This document shows, in pieces, positions 7,573 through 15,318 of a stretch of 41,187 nt of DNA. Origin of the DNA: an uncultured Clostridia bacterium (GTDB lineage Bacteria; Bacillota; Clostridia; TANB77; CAG-508); the NCBI GenBank assembly GCA_944390535.1, contig CALXQV010000036.1, forward strand, positions 1-41,187, read 5' to 3'. The notes below the pieces were generated by a model, which was not told the DNA's origin, ran no database searches, and saw only the letters and a program-made list of their open reading frames with translations. How positions within the stretch are numbered: position 1 is the first letter of the stretch; each line of letters opens with the position of its first letter. The translations under genes and the position numbers were made by a program.

Positions 7573-7731
7573 ATCCGACATGCAATAGAAGTTGCATGGG
7601 AAAGAGGACAGCAAGAAGCAGTAGAAAGTATATTTGGATACACCGTATCAGCAGCAAACGGAAAACCAACTAATTCAGAGTTTATCGCAATGATTGCTGA
7701 TAAATTACGCTTAGAATTAAAATCAGCATAG
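7573..7731 (+). pseudogene. spo0A: Displaced 3' end of spo0A (last 52 codons)
   Basis: The frame encodes a copy of the Spo0A C-terminus from IRHAIEVAW to LRLELKSA and stop. It matches the intact gene at 47 of 52 residues but differs at many third codon positions, so it is not a recent duplication. It has no start codon or ribosome binding site. Similarity continues for some 40 bases past the stop (GAGAGTAAGAATACAT against TAAGAGTAAGAACACAT). A proper terminator follows here but not after the intact copy, which suggests that this is the host's original gene end, cut off when the island entered. Confidence 0.85.
7579..7598. other. Putative recombinase core site (attR)
   Basis: CATGCAA (7579-7585) and TTGCATG (7592-7598) are perfect inverted arms around TAGAAG, the same spacer as at 5115-5120. 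The site is at the exact start of the displaced spo0A end. Confidence 0.55.
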
Positions 7732-7757
7732 AATATGGACGGAAAACTTGTAAGAGT

Positions 7758-7792
7758 AAGAACACATCTTAAAAAATAGGTGTGTTCTTTTT
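7758..7792 (+). terminator. Terminator after the displaced spo0A end
   Basis: AAGAACACATCT (7758-7769) pairs with AGGTGTGTTCTT (7778-7789) with one G-U pair and is followed by T residues. It probably was the original spo0A terminator. Confidence 0.8.
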
Positions 7793-7854
7793 GTATAAAA
7801 TGAAAAAAATTGGAAATACTGAAAATAAATACATAAGAAAATAAGGAGGTACAG

Positions 7855-8190
7855 ATGGAAGATATCGATTTAAAAAATATGATCATTTTAAAAGATTTAC
7901 CATCTAATATAGTAAAAGAAGCCTATGTAGTATTCAAATCTAATAAAATGATACGAAAATTCCAAAAAATAAATAAAAACAATGAAAAAAAACAATTTGA
8001 GAAGGGAGACGAAGATAATCAATATGCAATAAAAGAAGCAGAAATGTTAGTATCAGAATATATAGAAAAAGTAGAAAAATCAGAAAAAGAAGTTATTTTA
8101 AATTCTAAAATCAATAAAAAATTAAAAAAATATGCATATATAACAAGTATGATTATACTTATACAATTTATATTATTAATCATAAAATAG
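7855..8190 (+). CDS. Unknown small protein with C-terminal membrane anchor
   Basis: I do not recognise this 111-residue protein. It starts after AAGGAGGTACAG. Residues 1-90 are charged and mostly helical, with many Lys and Glu residues and probably a coiled coil near residues 55-85 (EAEMLVSEYIEKVEKSEKEV). Residues 92-110 are a single hydrophobic helix ending in LLIIK, so it would be a tail-anchored membrane protein facing the cytoplasm. It lies between spo0A and the spoIVFA-like gene, a position that hints at a sporulation or membrane role, but that is only context. Confidence 0.7.
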   Translation: MEDIDLKNMIILKDLPSNIVKEAYVVFKSNKMIRKFQKINKNNEKKQFEKGDEDNQYAIKEAEMLVSEYIEKVEKSEKEVILNSKINKKLKKYAYITSMIILIQFILLIIK

Positions 8191-8194
8191 GAAT

Positions 8195-8250
8195 AAAACA
8201 CCTTTTCCAAACATATAGTTTAAGGAGAAACTAAGGAAGAGGTGTTTTTT
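8195..8250 (+). promoter_or_regulatory. Terminator-like hairpin that contains the next gene's ribosome binding site
   Basis: AAAACACCTTTTCC (8195-8208) pairs with GGAAGAGGTGTTTT (8235-8248) over 14 bp with one G-U pair, and seven T residues run directly to the ATG at 8252. The right arm holds GAAGAGGTG, the only ribosome binding site for the M23 gene. The structure can stop transcription from the gene before it and also hide the site from ribosomes. Confidence 0.6.
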
Positions 8251-8251
8251 T

Positions 8252-9115
8252 ATGGAAAGAGCAATGACCGTAGAAGAAAGAATTAGACGAGCAGAAGAAA
8301 TTTATGAACGTCGTAAACAAAATGAAGGATTAGCAGTAATTAAAGAAAGTAAAACAAAAGAAAAAAAAGATATTAAATTATTAAAAAAAATGCTAATTCA
8401 ATTAATAGTATGTATATGCATATATCTAATTATTTATACAGTACATAATAACCAATATATTTTTTCAGAAGACTTCATTCATAAAGTAAAAGAAATTATT
8501 TCTTATGATATTGATTTTGGAAAAATATATGAAGATATTAAAAATTATGTAATACATAGTTTGAATAGAGAAGAAGAAAAACAAAAGGATGAAGTAAACA
8601 TAGAAGAAAATGATGAAACCAATAATGGTATTGGAGGAGCAAGCGAAGAAGTTGTAGAACAAGCAGAAGAAGTAGAAGAAAATCAAAGTTTATCCCAAGA
8701 AGAACAAGATATTGTCGATGTGAAAAATACAACTAGTTTTATAAAGCCAGTAGAAGGAAGCATTAGTTCGATATATGGATATAGAGATACAGCAACGGGA
8801 ACAGTACCTAAAAACCATACAGGAACAGATATAGCAGCAACTATGGGGACAAAGATAAAATCAGCAACTGATGGGCAAGTGGTGTTAGCATCTGAAGAGG
8901 GAGATTATGGAAAACATATAAAAGTGCAAATTGGAGAAGTTAGTATTATTTATGCACATTGTAATAGTTTATATGTGAAAGAAGGAGATATGATTACACA
9001 AGGACAAGAAATAGCAGAAGTAGGTTCTACTGGGAATTCAACAGGACCACATTTACATTTTGAAGTCAGAATAGCAGAAAGGACAGTCGATCCACAAAAG
9101 ATATTAGATTTATAA
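8252..9115 (+). CDS. spoIVFA: SpoIVFA-like M23 (LytM) peptidase-domain membrane protein
   Basis: The 287-residue protein has a basic cytoplasmic N-terminus, one membrane helix (about residues 46-64), a Glu-rich linker (about 105-155) and a C-terminal LytM domain. The domain keeps zinc-binding residues: His and Asp in NHTGTDIA and the pair in GPHLHFEV, plus YAHCNSL. It lies 7 bp upstream of a SpoIVFB-like protease, matching the spoIVFA-spoIVFB pair; in B. subtilis SpoIVFA holds SpoIVFB in check in the outer forespore membrane until a forespore signal arrives. Bacillus SpoIVFA has lost its metal ligands; this one appears complete, so it could still cut peptidoglycan. SpoIIQ-like proteins share this layout, and the neighbour decides the call. 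Confidence 0.75.
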   Translation: MERAMTVEERIRRAEEIYERRKQNEGLAVIKESKTKEKKDIKLLKKMLIQLIVCICIYLIIYTVHNNQYIFSEDFIHKVKEIISYDIDFGKIYEDIKNYVIHSLNREEEKQKDEVNIEENDETNNGIGGASEEVVEQAEEVEENQSLSQEEQDIVDVKNTTSFIKPVEGSISSIYGYRDTATGTVPKNHTGTDIAATMGTKIKSATDGQVVLASEEGDYGKHIKVQIGEVSIIYAHCNSLYVKEGDMITQGQEIAEVGSTGNSTGPHLHFEVRIAERTVDPQKILDL

Positions 9116-9122
9116 AGGAGAA

Positions 9123-9830
9123 ATGATGAAGTTTAGGGTTGATTTAAAGATATTTATATTCGTAATATTATTTTTAATTACAAACCAAGTAAAAATATAT
9201 GCGATGATAATGATATTTGCTATAATACATGAATTAGGGCATTTAATAGCAGGTCTTATATTAGGGATGAAACCAGAAAAAATGGAGATAAAGCCATTTG
9301 GGGTTACCATTCAATTTCAAATAAAAAGAGAAGACTATATGATAAAAATAAAAAAAGCCAATTTTTTAGAAGTAAAAAAGATTTTTGTAGCACTTGCAGG
9401 TCCTATAACAAATGTAGTACTGATTATGCTATTAATTCTATCTAATATATTTAATGAATATGATAAAATGATTATGATATTTTCTAATGTGACATTAATT
9501 ATATTTAATATATTACCAATATATCCATTAGATGGAGGAAGAATATTAAAAGGTATTATATATATCATAAAAGGAAAACAGATAGCTGAAAAATACATAT
9601 ATTATATATCATATATAACTTTAATCATGATAACAATGGTAAGTAGTATTAGTATATTATACTTAGAAAACATAGCTATTTTTTTAGCGGTTATCTATTT
9701 ATGGGGGATACAAATAAAAGAACACAGGATTTATGAAAATAGAAAAATATTATATGATACAATCGAAAAAGAAATGAAAAAATATGATTATGAAAATATA
9801 GAAATTCCTATTGAAAATAAAGTAAATTAA
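9123..9830 (+). CDS. spoIVFB: SpoIVFB-like site-2 protease (M50)
   Basis: The 235-residue protein is almost entirely membrane helices. The first zinc motif is HELGH (IIHELGHLIAG, about residue 37) and the aspartate ligand lies in NILPIYPLDGGRI (about residue 138), the arrangement of the small M50 intramembrane proteases. In B. subtilis SpoIVFB cuts pro-sigma-K in the mother cell. The Bacillus protein is about 288 residues with a CBS domain at its end; here only about 40 residues follow the last helix, so a full CBS domain is absent. Start ATGATG follows AAAGGAGAA. The gene is coupled to the M23 gene in front of it. Confidence 0.85.
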   Translation: MMKFRVDLKIFIFVILFLITNQVKIYAMIMIFAIIHELGHLIAGLILGMKPEKMEIKPFGVTIQFQIKREDYMIKIKKANFLEVKKIFVALAGPITNVVLIMLLILSNIFNEYDKMIMIFSNVTLIIFNILPIYPLDGGRILKGIIYIIKGKQIAEKYIYYISYITLIMITMVSSISILYLENIAIFLAVIYLWGIQIKEHRIYENRKILYDTIEKEMKKYDYENIEIPIENKVN

Positions 9831-9867
9831 TAGTAAACTATACTAAAGAAACAGGGAGGTAATACAA

Positions 9868-11217
9868 ATGATAAAAAAAGAAACAGGTGTTACGTTAATT
9901 TCTTTATCAATAGCTGTTATTATCATATTAGTTATAACAGGAATGATAGTGTATTCAGCAAAGGATAGCGTTTATATAGAAAAGTTGACAAATATGCAAA
10001 ATGATGTAGCAAATTTAAGAGATAAAGTATCTTTATACTACTCAAAATATGCTGATATACCAGCTAAGACAGAATATCCAGATGTTAGTAATCTAGAAAA
10101 TGCTGGAGTGATTGGAGCAAATGATACAGGGAAATTCCTAATCTTGGAATTAGAAAGTTTAGAAGGTCTAACATTAAATTATGGAAAAGACTATGAAACA
10201 TATAAGGCGAATAACTATGAAAATTTAACAGACTTGACAGACATATATATTATAAATGAAACCAGTCATAATATTTTCTATGTAGAAGGCATACGTGTAA
10301 ATCAAAATGGTGAAACAAAAATGTATTATACAGATTATACACAAGGAGATAAAGAAGCGGTAGAAATTATAGAAGTCAAAGAAATACCGATACCAGAAGG
10401 ATTTTATCATGTAGGCGATACAACGTTAAAAGAGGGATATGTAATATCAGATGAAAAAGAGGACGACCTAGACAATACAAAAGGTGGAAATCAATATGTA
10501 TGGATACCAGTAGATGGAATTTTAGGAGAAGATGGAACAATCGATGATGTGAGAGGAACCAATGGAAAAAAGAAGATATTATTAGGAAGATATGAATTTA
10601 ATGAATTGGGAGTACCATCAGAATATAGTGAAAATGATTATAAAGAAGAAACACAGCAAGAACATACTACAAGCGGATATGGAAATACAATAGCAAAAGA
10701 TATAGAAGGATTTATAGAAAGTGTTAGGAAAAATGGAGGATATTATATCGCAAGATTTGAAGCAAGTAAAAATGTAGAAACTAACAAAGTAGAAAGCAAA
10801 TATGGAAAAAACGTATATAATAATACAACGCAATTAAATGCAGCAAGTGTATGTCAAAATTTATATGCAGGGATTCATAGTGATTTAATGAATAGTTATG
10901 CATGGGATACAGCAATATTATTTATACAAAAATATTCAACAGATGATGATTATTCAAGACAAAAAAGATTGCAAGCAACTTTAGAAAGTACAGGAAAAGC
11001 AAGCAATGGAACTGATTATGATGTAAGATGTAATATATATGATATGGCAGGGAATTGTATGGAATGGACAACAGAAACTTCTGATGATTCTAAATACCCT
11101 TGTATGGGAAGAGGAGGTAGTTATTACTACAGCGATGATTTCACAAGTGATCGTATCATAGGTAAGACAGTAAGCTCTTACGATTATATTTCTTTCCGTC
11201 CTATTTTATATTTCTAA
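9868..11217 (+). CDS. Prepilin-like protein fused to a formylglycine-enzyme/C-type-lectin-like domain
   Basis: The 449-residue protein starts with a type IV prepilin signal, KKETGVTLISLSIAV, with likely cleavage after Gly7 and a long hydrophobic helix; the usual Glu at mature position 5 is a Ser. Residues 35-165 resemble a pilin body. From about 165 onward there is an FGE/SUMF1-type fold: QYVWIPVDG, GYYIARFEAS, NIYDMAGNCMEWTTE, RGGSYYYSDD and the terminal ISFRPILYF. This fold is also the scaffold of many variable proteins of diversity-generating retroelements. The last ~34 codons use CGT, TTC, TAC, AGC and TCT far more than the rest of the gene. It would be a surface or secreted pilin-like adhesin; target unknown. 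AGGGAGGTAATACAA precedes the ATG; a terminator follows. Confidence 0.75.
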   Translation: MIKKETGVTLISLSIAVIIILVITGMIVYSAKDSVYIEKLTNMQNDVANLRDKVSLYYSKYADIPAKTEYPDVSNLENAGVIGANDTGKFLILELESLEGLTLNYGKDYETYKANNYENLTDLTDIYIINETSHNIFYVEGIRVNQNGETKMYYTDYTQGDKEAVEIIEVKEIPIPEGFYHVGDTTLKEGYVISDEKEDDLDNTKGGNQYVWIPVDGILGEDGTIDDVRGTNGKKKILLGRYEFNELGVPSEYSENDYKEETQQEHTTSGYGNTIAKDIEGFIESVRKNGGYYIARFEASKNVETNKVESKYGKNVYNNTTQLNAASVCQNLYAGIHSDLMNSYAWDTAILFIQKYSTDDDYSRQKRLQATLESTGKASNGTDYDVRCNIYDMAGNCMEWTTETSDDSKYPCMGRGGSYYYSDDFTSDRIIGKTVSSYDYISFRPILYF

Positions 11218-11249
11218 CCCTGCTTACTGTAAAACTAGTATTAGTGAAT

Positions 11250-11277
11250 AAAAAGTGCCATAAGTGGCACTTTTTAT
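11250..11277. terminator. Strong terminator after the pilin-like gene
   Basis: A perfect 11-bp stem AAAAAGTGCCA / TGGCACTTTTT with loop TAAG. Its A-run and T-run make it usable on both strands. It separates the pilin-like gene from the min genes. Confidence 0.9.
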
Positions 11278-11371
11278 AATATAATAGAGATGTATTTTGA
11301 TAAAATGCAAAAAAATGTAAAGAATTTGTAATATTTTAGAAATATTTTTGTAATTTTAGAGAGAAATATCA

Positions 11372-11400
11372 TTGACAATTAATGGATTTCATTATATGAT
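11372..11400 (+). promoter_or_regulatory. Sigma-A promoter of minD
   Basis: TTGACA (11372-11377) and TATGAT (11395-11400) are separated by 17 bp. The leader to the minD start is about 40 nt and holds a small ACACAT/ATGTGT hairpin followed by five T residues (about 11402-11427). Confidence 0.8.
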
Positions 11401-11446
11401 ATACACATCAAAAAATATGTGTTTTTAAATCCTAAGGAGGAAAATT

Positions 11447-12241
11447 ATGGGAGAAGTAATCGTTATCACATCAGGAAAAGGTGGAGTAGGAAAAACAACA
11501 ACAACAGCAAATTTGGGTTCTAGTTTAGCATTAGAAGGAAAAAAGGTAGTATTGATTGATACAGATATTGGACTACGTAATTTAGATGTTGTTATGGGAT
11601 TAGAAAATAGAATTGTATATGATATTGTTGATGTTGTAGAAGAAAAATGTAAATTAAGACAAGCATTAATAAAAGATAAAAGATTTAAAGAATTATACCT
11701 ATTACCAGCAGCACAAACCAGAGATAAAAGTGCCGTAAATGAAGAGCAAATGAGAAATTTGGTTGAAAAGCTAAAAGAAGAATTTGACTATATATTAATA
11801 GATTGTCCAGCAGGAATTGAACAAGGTTTTAAAAATGCAATAGCTGGAGCAGATAGGGCAATTGTGGTTACAACTGCTGAAATATCAGCTATAAGAGATG
11901 CAGATAGAATTATAGGACTTTTAGAATCATCTGATATAAAAAATCCAGAATTAGTAGTTAATAGAATAAGACCTAATATGGTAAGAAAAGGTGAAATGAT
12001 GGATGTGGATGATATTGTAGACTTATTATCGATTGACTTAATAGGTGTTGTACCAGATGATGAATATATTATCACACAAACGAATAAAGGAGAGCCTGTT
12101 ATTCAAAATAGAAGAGCACCATCAGGAAAAGCATATATTGAAATTGCCAAAAGAGTATTAGGTGAAAAAATAGAAGTAACCATTCCAGGTAGGGAAAAAG
12201 GATTTTTTGCAAAATTAAAAAGATTATTTAAAAAATCATAG
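11447..12241 (+). CDS. minD: Septum-site-determining ATPase MinD
   Basis: The 264-residue protein begins with the deviant Walker A motif (SGKGGVGKTTTTANLG), has the switch region LIDTDIGLRNLDVVMGLENR and DYILIDCPAGIEQGF, and ends in an amphipathic membrane-targeting helix (GFFAKLKRLFKKS). Length is typical. MinD binds the membrane as an ATP dimer and positions cell division by recruiting MinC. The start follows AAGGAGGAAAATT. minE is 31 bp downstream. No minC lies between the promoter and minD, or anywhere else in this window. Confidence 0.97.
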   Translation: MGEVIVITSGKGGVGKTTTTANLGSSLALEGKKVVLIDTDIGLRNLDVVMGLENRIVYDIVDVVEEKCKLRQALIKDKRFKELYLLPAAQTRDKSAVNEEQMRNLVEKLKEEFDYILIDCPAGIEQGFKNAIAGADRAIVVTTAEISAIRDADRIIGLLESSDIKNPELVVNRIRPNMVRKGEMMDVDDIVDLLSIDLIGVVPDDEYIITQTNKGEPVIQNRRAPSGKAYIEIAKRVLGEKIEVTIPGREKGFFAKLKRLFKKS

Positions 12242-12272
12242 ATAAAACAAAAAGTTGGAGGGAAATTTAAGC

Positions 12273-12881
12273 ATGTTTGAAAACATAATGAAATTCTTTA
12301 ATAAGGTAAGAAAAAAAGAACAAAAAACAGCACCAAATTCAAAAGAAGCTGCTAAAGAAAGATTACATTTAGTACTTATGCAAGATAGGGCAAATGTTTC
12401 AGCAGATTTCTTAGAATTAATGAAACAAGAAATTATAGAAGTAATAAAAAAATATATAGATATAGATGAAAGAGCGATAGATGTAAGATTAACGAATAAA
12501 GAAAATGAAGATGGTACAAATGGAGCTCCAGCTTTATATGCCAATATACCGATTTTAAACATAAAAAATGAAGCAAGAAAAATAGAGAAAAAGGAAGAAG
12601 AGATAAAAGCAGATAATAAAAAAGAGATAGAAAAAGGAAATTCTAAGAAGGATAAAAAAGAAACTGATAAAGAGAAAGAAAAGTCAGAAAAAATAGAAGA
12701 AAATAGTGTGCCACAAGAGGACAAGACAGAAGATAAGGAGAAAGAAAAAATACAAGAAGAAAATATAGAAACAGCAGATAAAAAAGAAGAAAAAAGTGAC
12801 TTAGAAGATAAGGAAGAAATTGTAGAAGAGGCAAAAACAGAAGAGGAATTAAATCAAAGTGAAAAAGATATGCAATCGTAA
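12273..12881 (+). CDS. minE: MinE with a long acidic/basic C-terminal extension
   Basis: I chose the ATG at 12273 because TTGGAGGGAAATTTAAGC lies just before it; an upstream in-frame TTG at 12255 would overlap that site. Residues 1-90 are MinE: an N-terminal amphipathic helix (MFENIMKFFNK), AKERLHLVLMQDRA, LMKQEIIEVIKKYIDID and a final strand AIDVRLTN. MinE normally has about 85-95 residues and releases MinD from the membrane. Here about 110 more residues follow, nearly all Lys, Glu, Asp and Asn, predicted to be disordered or a single charged helix. The tail is unusual and its role is unknown. It forms an operon with minD. Confidence 0.88.
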   Translation: MFENIMKFFNKVRKKEQKTAPNSKEAAKERLHLVLMQDRANVSADFLELMKQEIIEVIKKYIDIDERAIDVRLTNKENEDGTNGAPALYANIPILNIKNEARKIEKKEEEIKADNKKEIEKGNSKKDKKETDKEKEKSEKIEENSVPQEDKTEDKEKEKIQEENIETADKKEEKSDLEDKEEIVEEAKTEEELNQSEKDMQS

Positions 12882-12942
12882 AAGATGTTTATATGCATAG
12901 AGAATATTTCCTGTACAATAAAAATAGAAAAAGAGTGATTTA

Positions 12943-14049
12943 ATGAGAAAAAGAGAATTAAAAAATATGGAGTGGGGAATTTTAATTACTGCAATTATTC
13001 TGTGTATTATAGGAATAGTTGCATTATTTTCTGCCACACAAGAAACTGAATATGAAGAATTTACAAAACAGATAATTTGGCTAGTAGTTAGTCTTATAGC
13101 TATGGTAATTGTTATGTTTATAGATTACAACTTATTACTGAAAGCATCACCAGTATTATATGGTATATTTATTTTACTGTTAATAGGGGTATTATTTACA
13201 GCACCGATTAATGGAGCAACAAGTTGGTTTAATATATTTGGATTTTCATTTCAACCAGGAGAATTTGACAAAATATTTGTTATATTATTTTTAACTTATA
13301 CCATTATTAAGATTCAGCGTAAGGGACAAGATGAGATTAACAGAATAACGAGATTACCAATTGCATTAGCAGTTGTAGGTTTACCTGTTTTATTAATTGT
13401 TATGCAACCAGATTATGGAACAGCACTAGCATATATTGTAGCAATGGCATTAATATTGTTTTCTGCGGGATTAGACAAGAAGTATATTATAGGGACAATT
13501 TTATTAATTGTCATTGCAGTACCTTTATTATATAATTTTGTTTTACCAGAACATGCGAAGACAAGGATTGATGTGTTTCTAAACCCAGAATCTGACCCTA
13601 GGGGAGCGGGATATAACATTATTCAATCTAAAATCGCCATAGGATCTGGAGGATTAACAGGAATGGGAATACTAAAAGGAAACCAAACACAATTAGGTTT
13701 CTTATATCCCAAAACAACAGACTTTATATATTCTGTTATTGGAGCAGAAATGGGATTTATTGTAGCAGGTGGCATCATTTTACTGTATGTTTATTTAATC
13801 ACCAAAGGCATTTACATTGCTAAAACAGCAAAAGATAAAGCTGGTTCTCTAATTGCCATTGGAATTACAGGAATATTTTTGTTCCATGTATTAGAAAATA
13901 TAGGAATGGTCATGGGATTATTACCAATAACAGGAGTACCACTACCATTTATTAGTTATGGAGGAAGTTCTTTAATTACAAATTTTATATGTATAGGATT
14001 ATTATTAAATATAAGTGGTAAAAGACAAAAAACAATATTTGTACAATAA
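12943..14049 (+). CDS. rodA: SEDS-family peptidoglycan polymerase RodA
   Basis: The 368-residue membrane protein has about ten hydrophobic helices and the SEDS signatures: MQPDYGTALAY, the large extracellular loop with DPRGAGYNIIQSKIAIGSGGLTG, and GVPLPFISYGGSSL near the end. RodA polymerises glycan strands during cell elongation, working with a class B penicillin-binding protein. Context next to minD-minE and a cell-shape/sporulation cluster favours RodA over FtsW or SpoVE, but the sequence alone cannot fully separate them. Its ribosome binding site (AGAGTGATTTA) is weaker than those of its neighbours. Confidence 0.88.
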   Translation: MRKRELKNMEWGILITAIILCIIGIVALFSATQETEYEEFTKQIIWLVVSLIAMVIVMFIDYNLLLKASPVLYGIFILLLIGVLFTAPINGATSWFNIFGFSFQPGEFDKIFVILFLTYTIIKIQRKGQDEINRITRLPIALAVVGLPVLLIVMQPDYGTALAYIVAMALILFSAGLDKKYIIGTILLIVIAVPLLYNFVLPEHAKTRIDVFLNPESDPRGAGYNIIQSKIAIGSGGLTGMGILKGNQTQLGFLYPKTTDFIYSVIGAEMGFIVAGGIILLYVYLITKGIYIAKTAKDKAGSLIAIGITGIFLFHVLENIGMVMGLLPITGVPLPFISYGGSSLITNFICIGLLLNISGKRQKTIFVQ

Positions 14050-14102
14050 AAGAAAAGGAAAAGCTAGTTTTCCTTTTTGTTGTTTAATAAAAGGAGAAAA
14101 CA

Positions 14103-15077
14103 ATGGGATATGTAAAAAAACTAAAAATTGGAAATGTAGAATTGCAAAATAATTTTATATTAGCCCCTATGGCAGGAGTTACTAACAGACCATTTAGAAT
14201 GATATGTAAAAAATATGATGTAGGAATGGTTTGTACAGAAATGGCAAGTGCAAGAGCAATGTTTCACAATGATTTAAAAACAAAACGATTGCTAAACACA
14301 GAGGGAGAAAAAAGACCAATTAGTATGCAAATTTTTGGTAGTGACGAAGAATCAATGGCATATGCAGCAGAATATGTAAGCAATATGGCAGATATTATAG
14401 ATATTAATATGGGATGTCCTGCTCCCAAAGTAGTAAAAAATGGAGATGGTAGTAAATTATTATTAGATTTAGAGAAGGCAGAAAGTATCTTAAAAACAGT
14501 GATACATTATTCAAAAGTACCAGTTACCTTAAAAATTAGAAAAGGATGGGACAAAGAAACTATAGTAGCTGTAGAAATGGCAAAAATTGCAGAGAAAGTA
14601 GGAATATCAGCTATAACCATACATGGAAGAACCAGAAGTGAATTTTATACAGGAAAAGCAGATTTAGACATCATAAGACAAGTAAAAGAAAGTGTTCATA
14701 TACCAGTCATTGGAAATGGAGATGTAGTAGATGGAGAGTCAGCAAAGAAAATGTTTGACTATACAGGTGTCGATGGTATTATGATAGGAAGAGGAACGTT
14801 TGGAAAACCATGGATATTTAAAGAAATCATAGAATATTTAGAAACTGGTAAAAAAATAGAAGAACCTACCAATTATGAAAAATTACAAATAATAGAAAAA
14901 CATATAAATTTGGCAGTAGAAGAAAAAGGAGAAATAGCTGTCAAAGAACTTCGAAAACATATTGCATGGTATACAAAAAATCTTAAAAATTCAAGTGAAT
15001 TTAGAAATTCTATTAATAAGATAGAAACGAAAGAAGAATTAATCAATAAAATAGAAGAATATTTTAAAAGCCTTTAG
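14103..15077 (+). CDS. dusB: tRNA-dihydrouridine synthase (DusB-like)
   Basis: The 324-residue protein shows the Dus TIM-barrel and FMN signatures: LAPMAGVTNRPFR at the start, DINMGCPAPKVVKNGDGSKLL with the catalytic Cys, KIRKGW, ITIHGRTRSEFYTG and IPVIGNGDVVDGESA, then GVDGIMIGRGTFGKPW. It reduces selected uridines in tRNA to dihydrouridine using NADPH. Length is normal. The start follows AAAAGGAGAAAACA. It lies 53 bp after rodA; the hairpin-like AGGAAAAGCTAGTTTTCCTTTTTG between them may end part of the rodA transcript. Confidence 0.93.
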   Translation: MGYVKKLKIGNVELQNNFILAPMAGVTNRPFRMICKKYDVGMVCTEMASARAMFHNDLKTKRLLNTEGEKRPISMQIFGSDEESMAYAAEYVSNMADIIDINMGCPAPKVVKNGDGSKLLLDLEKAESILKTVIHYSKVPVTLKIRKGWDKETIVAVEMAKIAEKVGISAITIHGRTRSEFYTGKADLDIIRQVKESVHIPVIGNGDVVDGESAKKMFDYTGVDGIMIGRGTFGKPWIFKEIIEYLETGKKIEEPTNYEKLQIIEKHINLAVEEKGEIAVKELRKHIAWYTKNLKNSSEFRNSINKIETKEELINKIEEYFKSL

Positions 15078-15099
15078 AATAAGATATAGCAAAGATACA

Positions 15100-15284
15100 G
15101 TTTAGTGTCTAATTCCTCGGAGGTATATATATTATATTTTTCGCTATCCCAACACTTTACATACTCTAATCAAATCAGTTCCCACGGAACTGTCACTGAT
15201 TTAATAAGAGTATGTAGTGTGTCGGTCCCCACGAAACCCGCTTAAAATATAATATATATACCTCCGAGAAATTAGACACTAAAC
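15100..15284. mobile_element. MITE-like 185-bp palindromic element
   Basis: The ends are 41-bp inverted repeats, 15100-15140 and 15244-15284, matching at 40 of 41 positions. Inside, a second nested stem joins ACACTTTACATACTCT...AAATCAGT to ACTGATTT...AGAGTATGTAGTGTGT around a small AGTTCC/GGAACT hairpin. There is no ORF. A non-coding element of this size with long terminal inverted repeats fits a MITE; I could not define a target-site duplication. It fills the gap between the dus gene and the GerS-like gene and would fold strongly in a read-through transcript. Confidence 0.7.
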
Positions 15285-15318
15285 AGAAACTTACTTATAT
15301 TTTATTAGGAGGCTTTTA

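Noticed and set aside
7551..7886. 111-residue minus-strand ORF across the displaced spo0A end
   Set aside because: It is the antisense of spo0A-coding sequence and of a terminator; no start signal.
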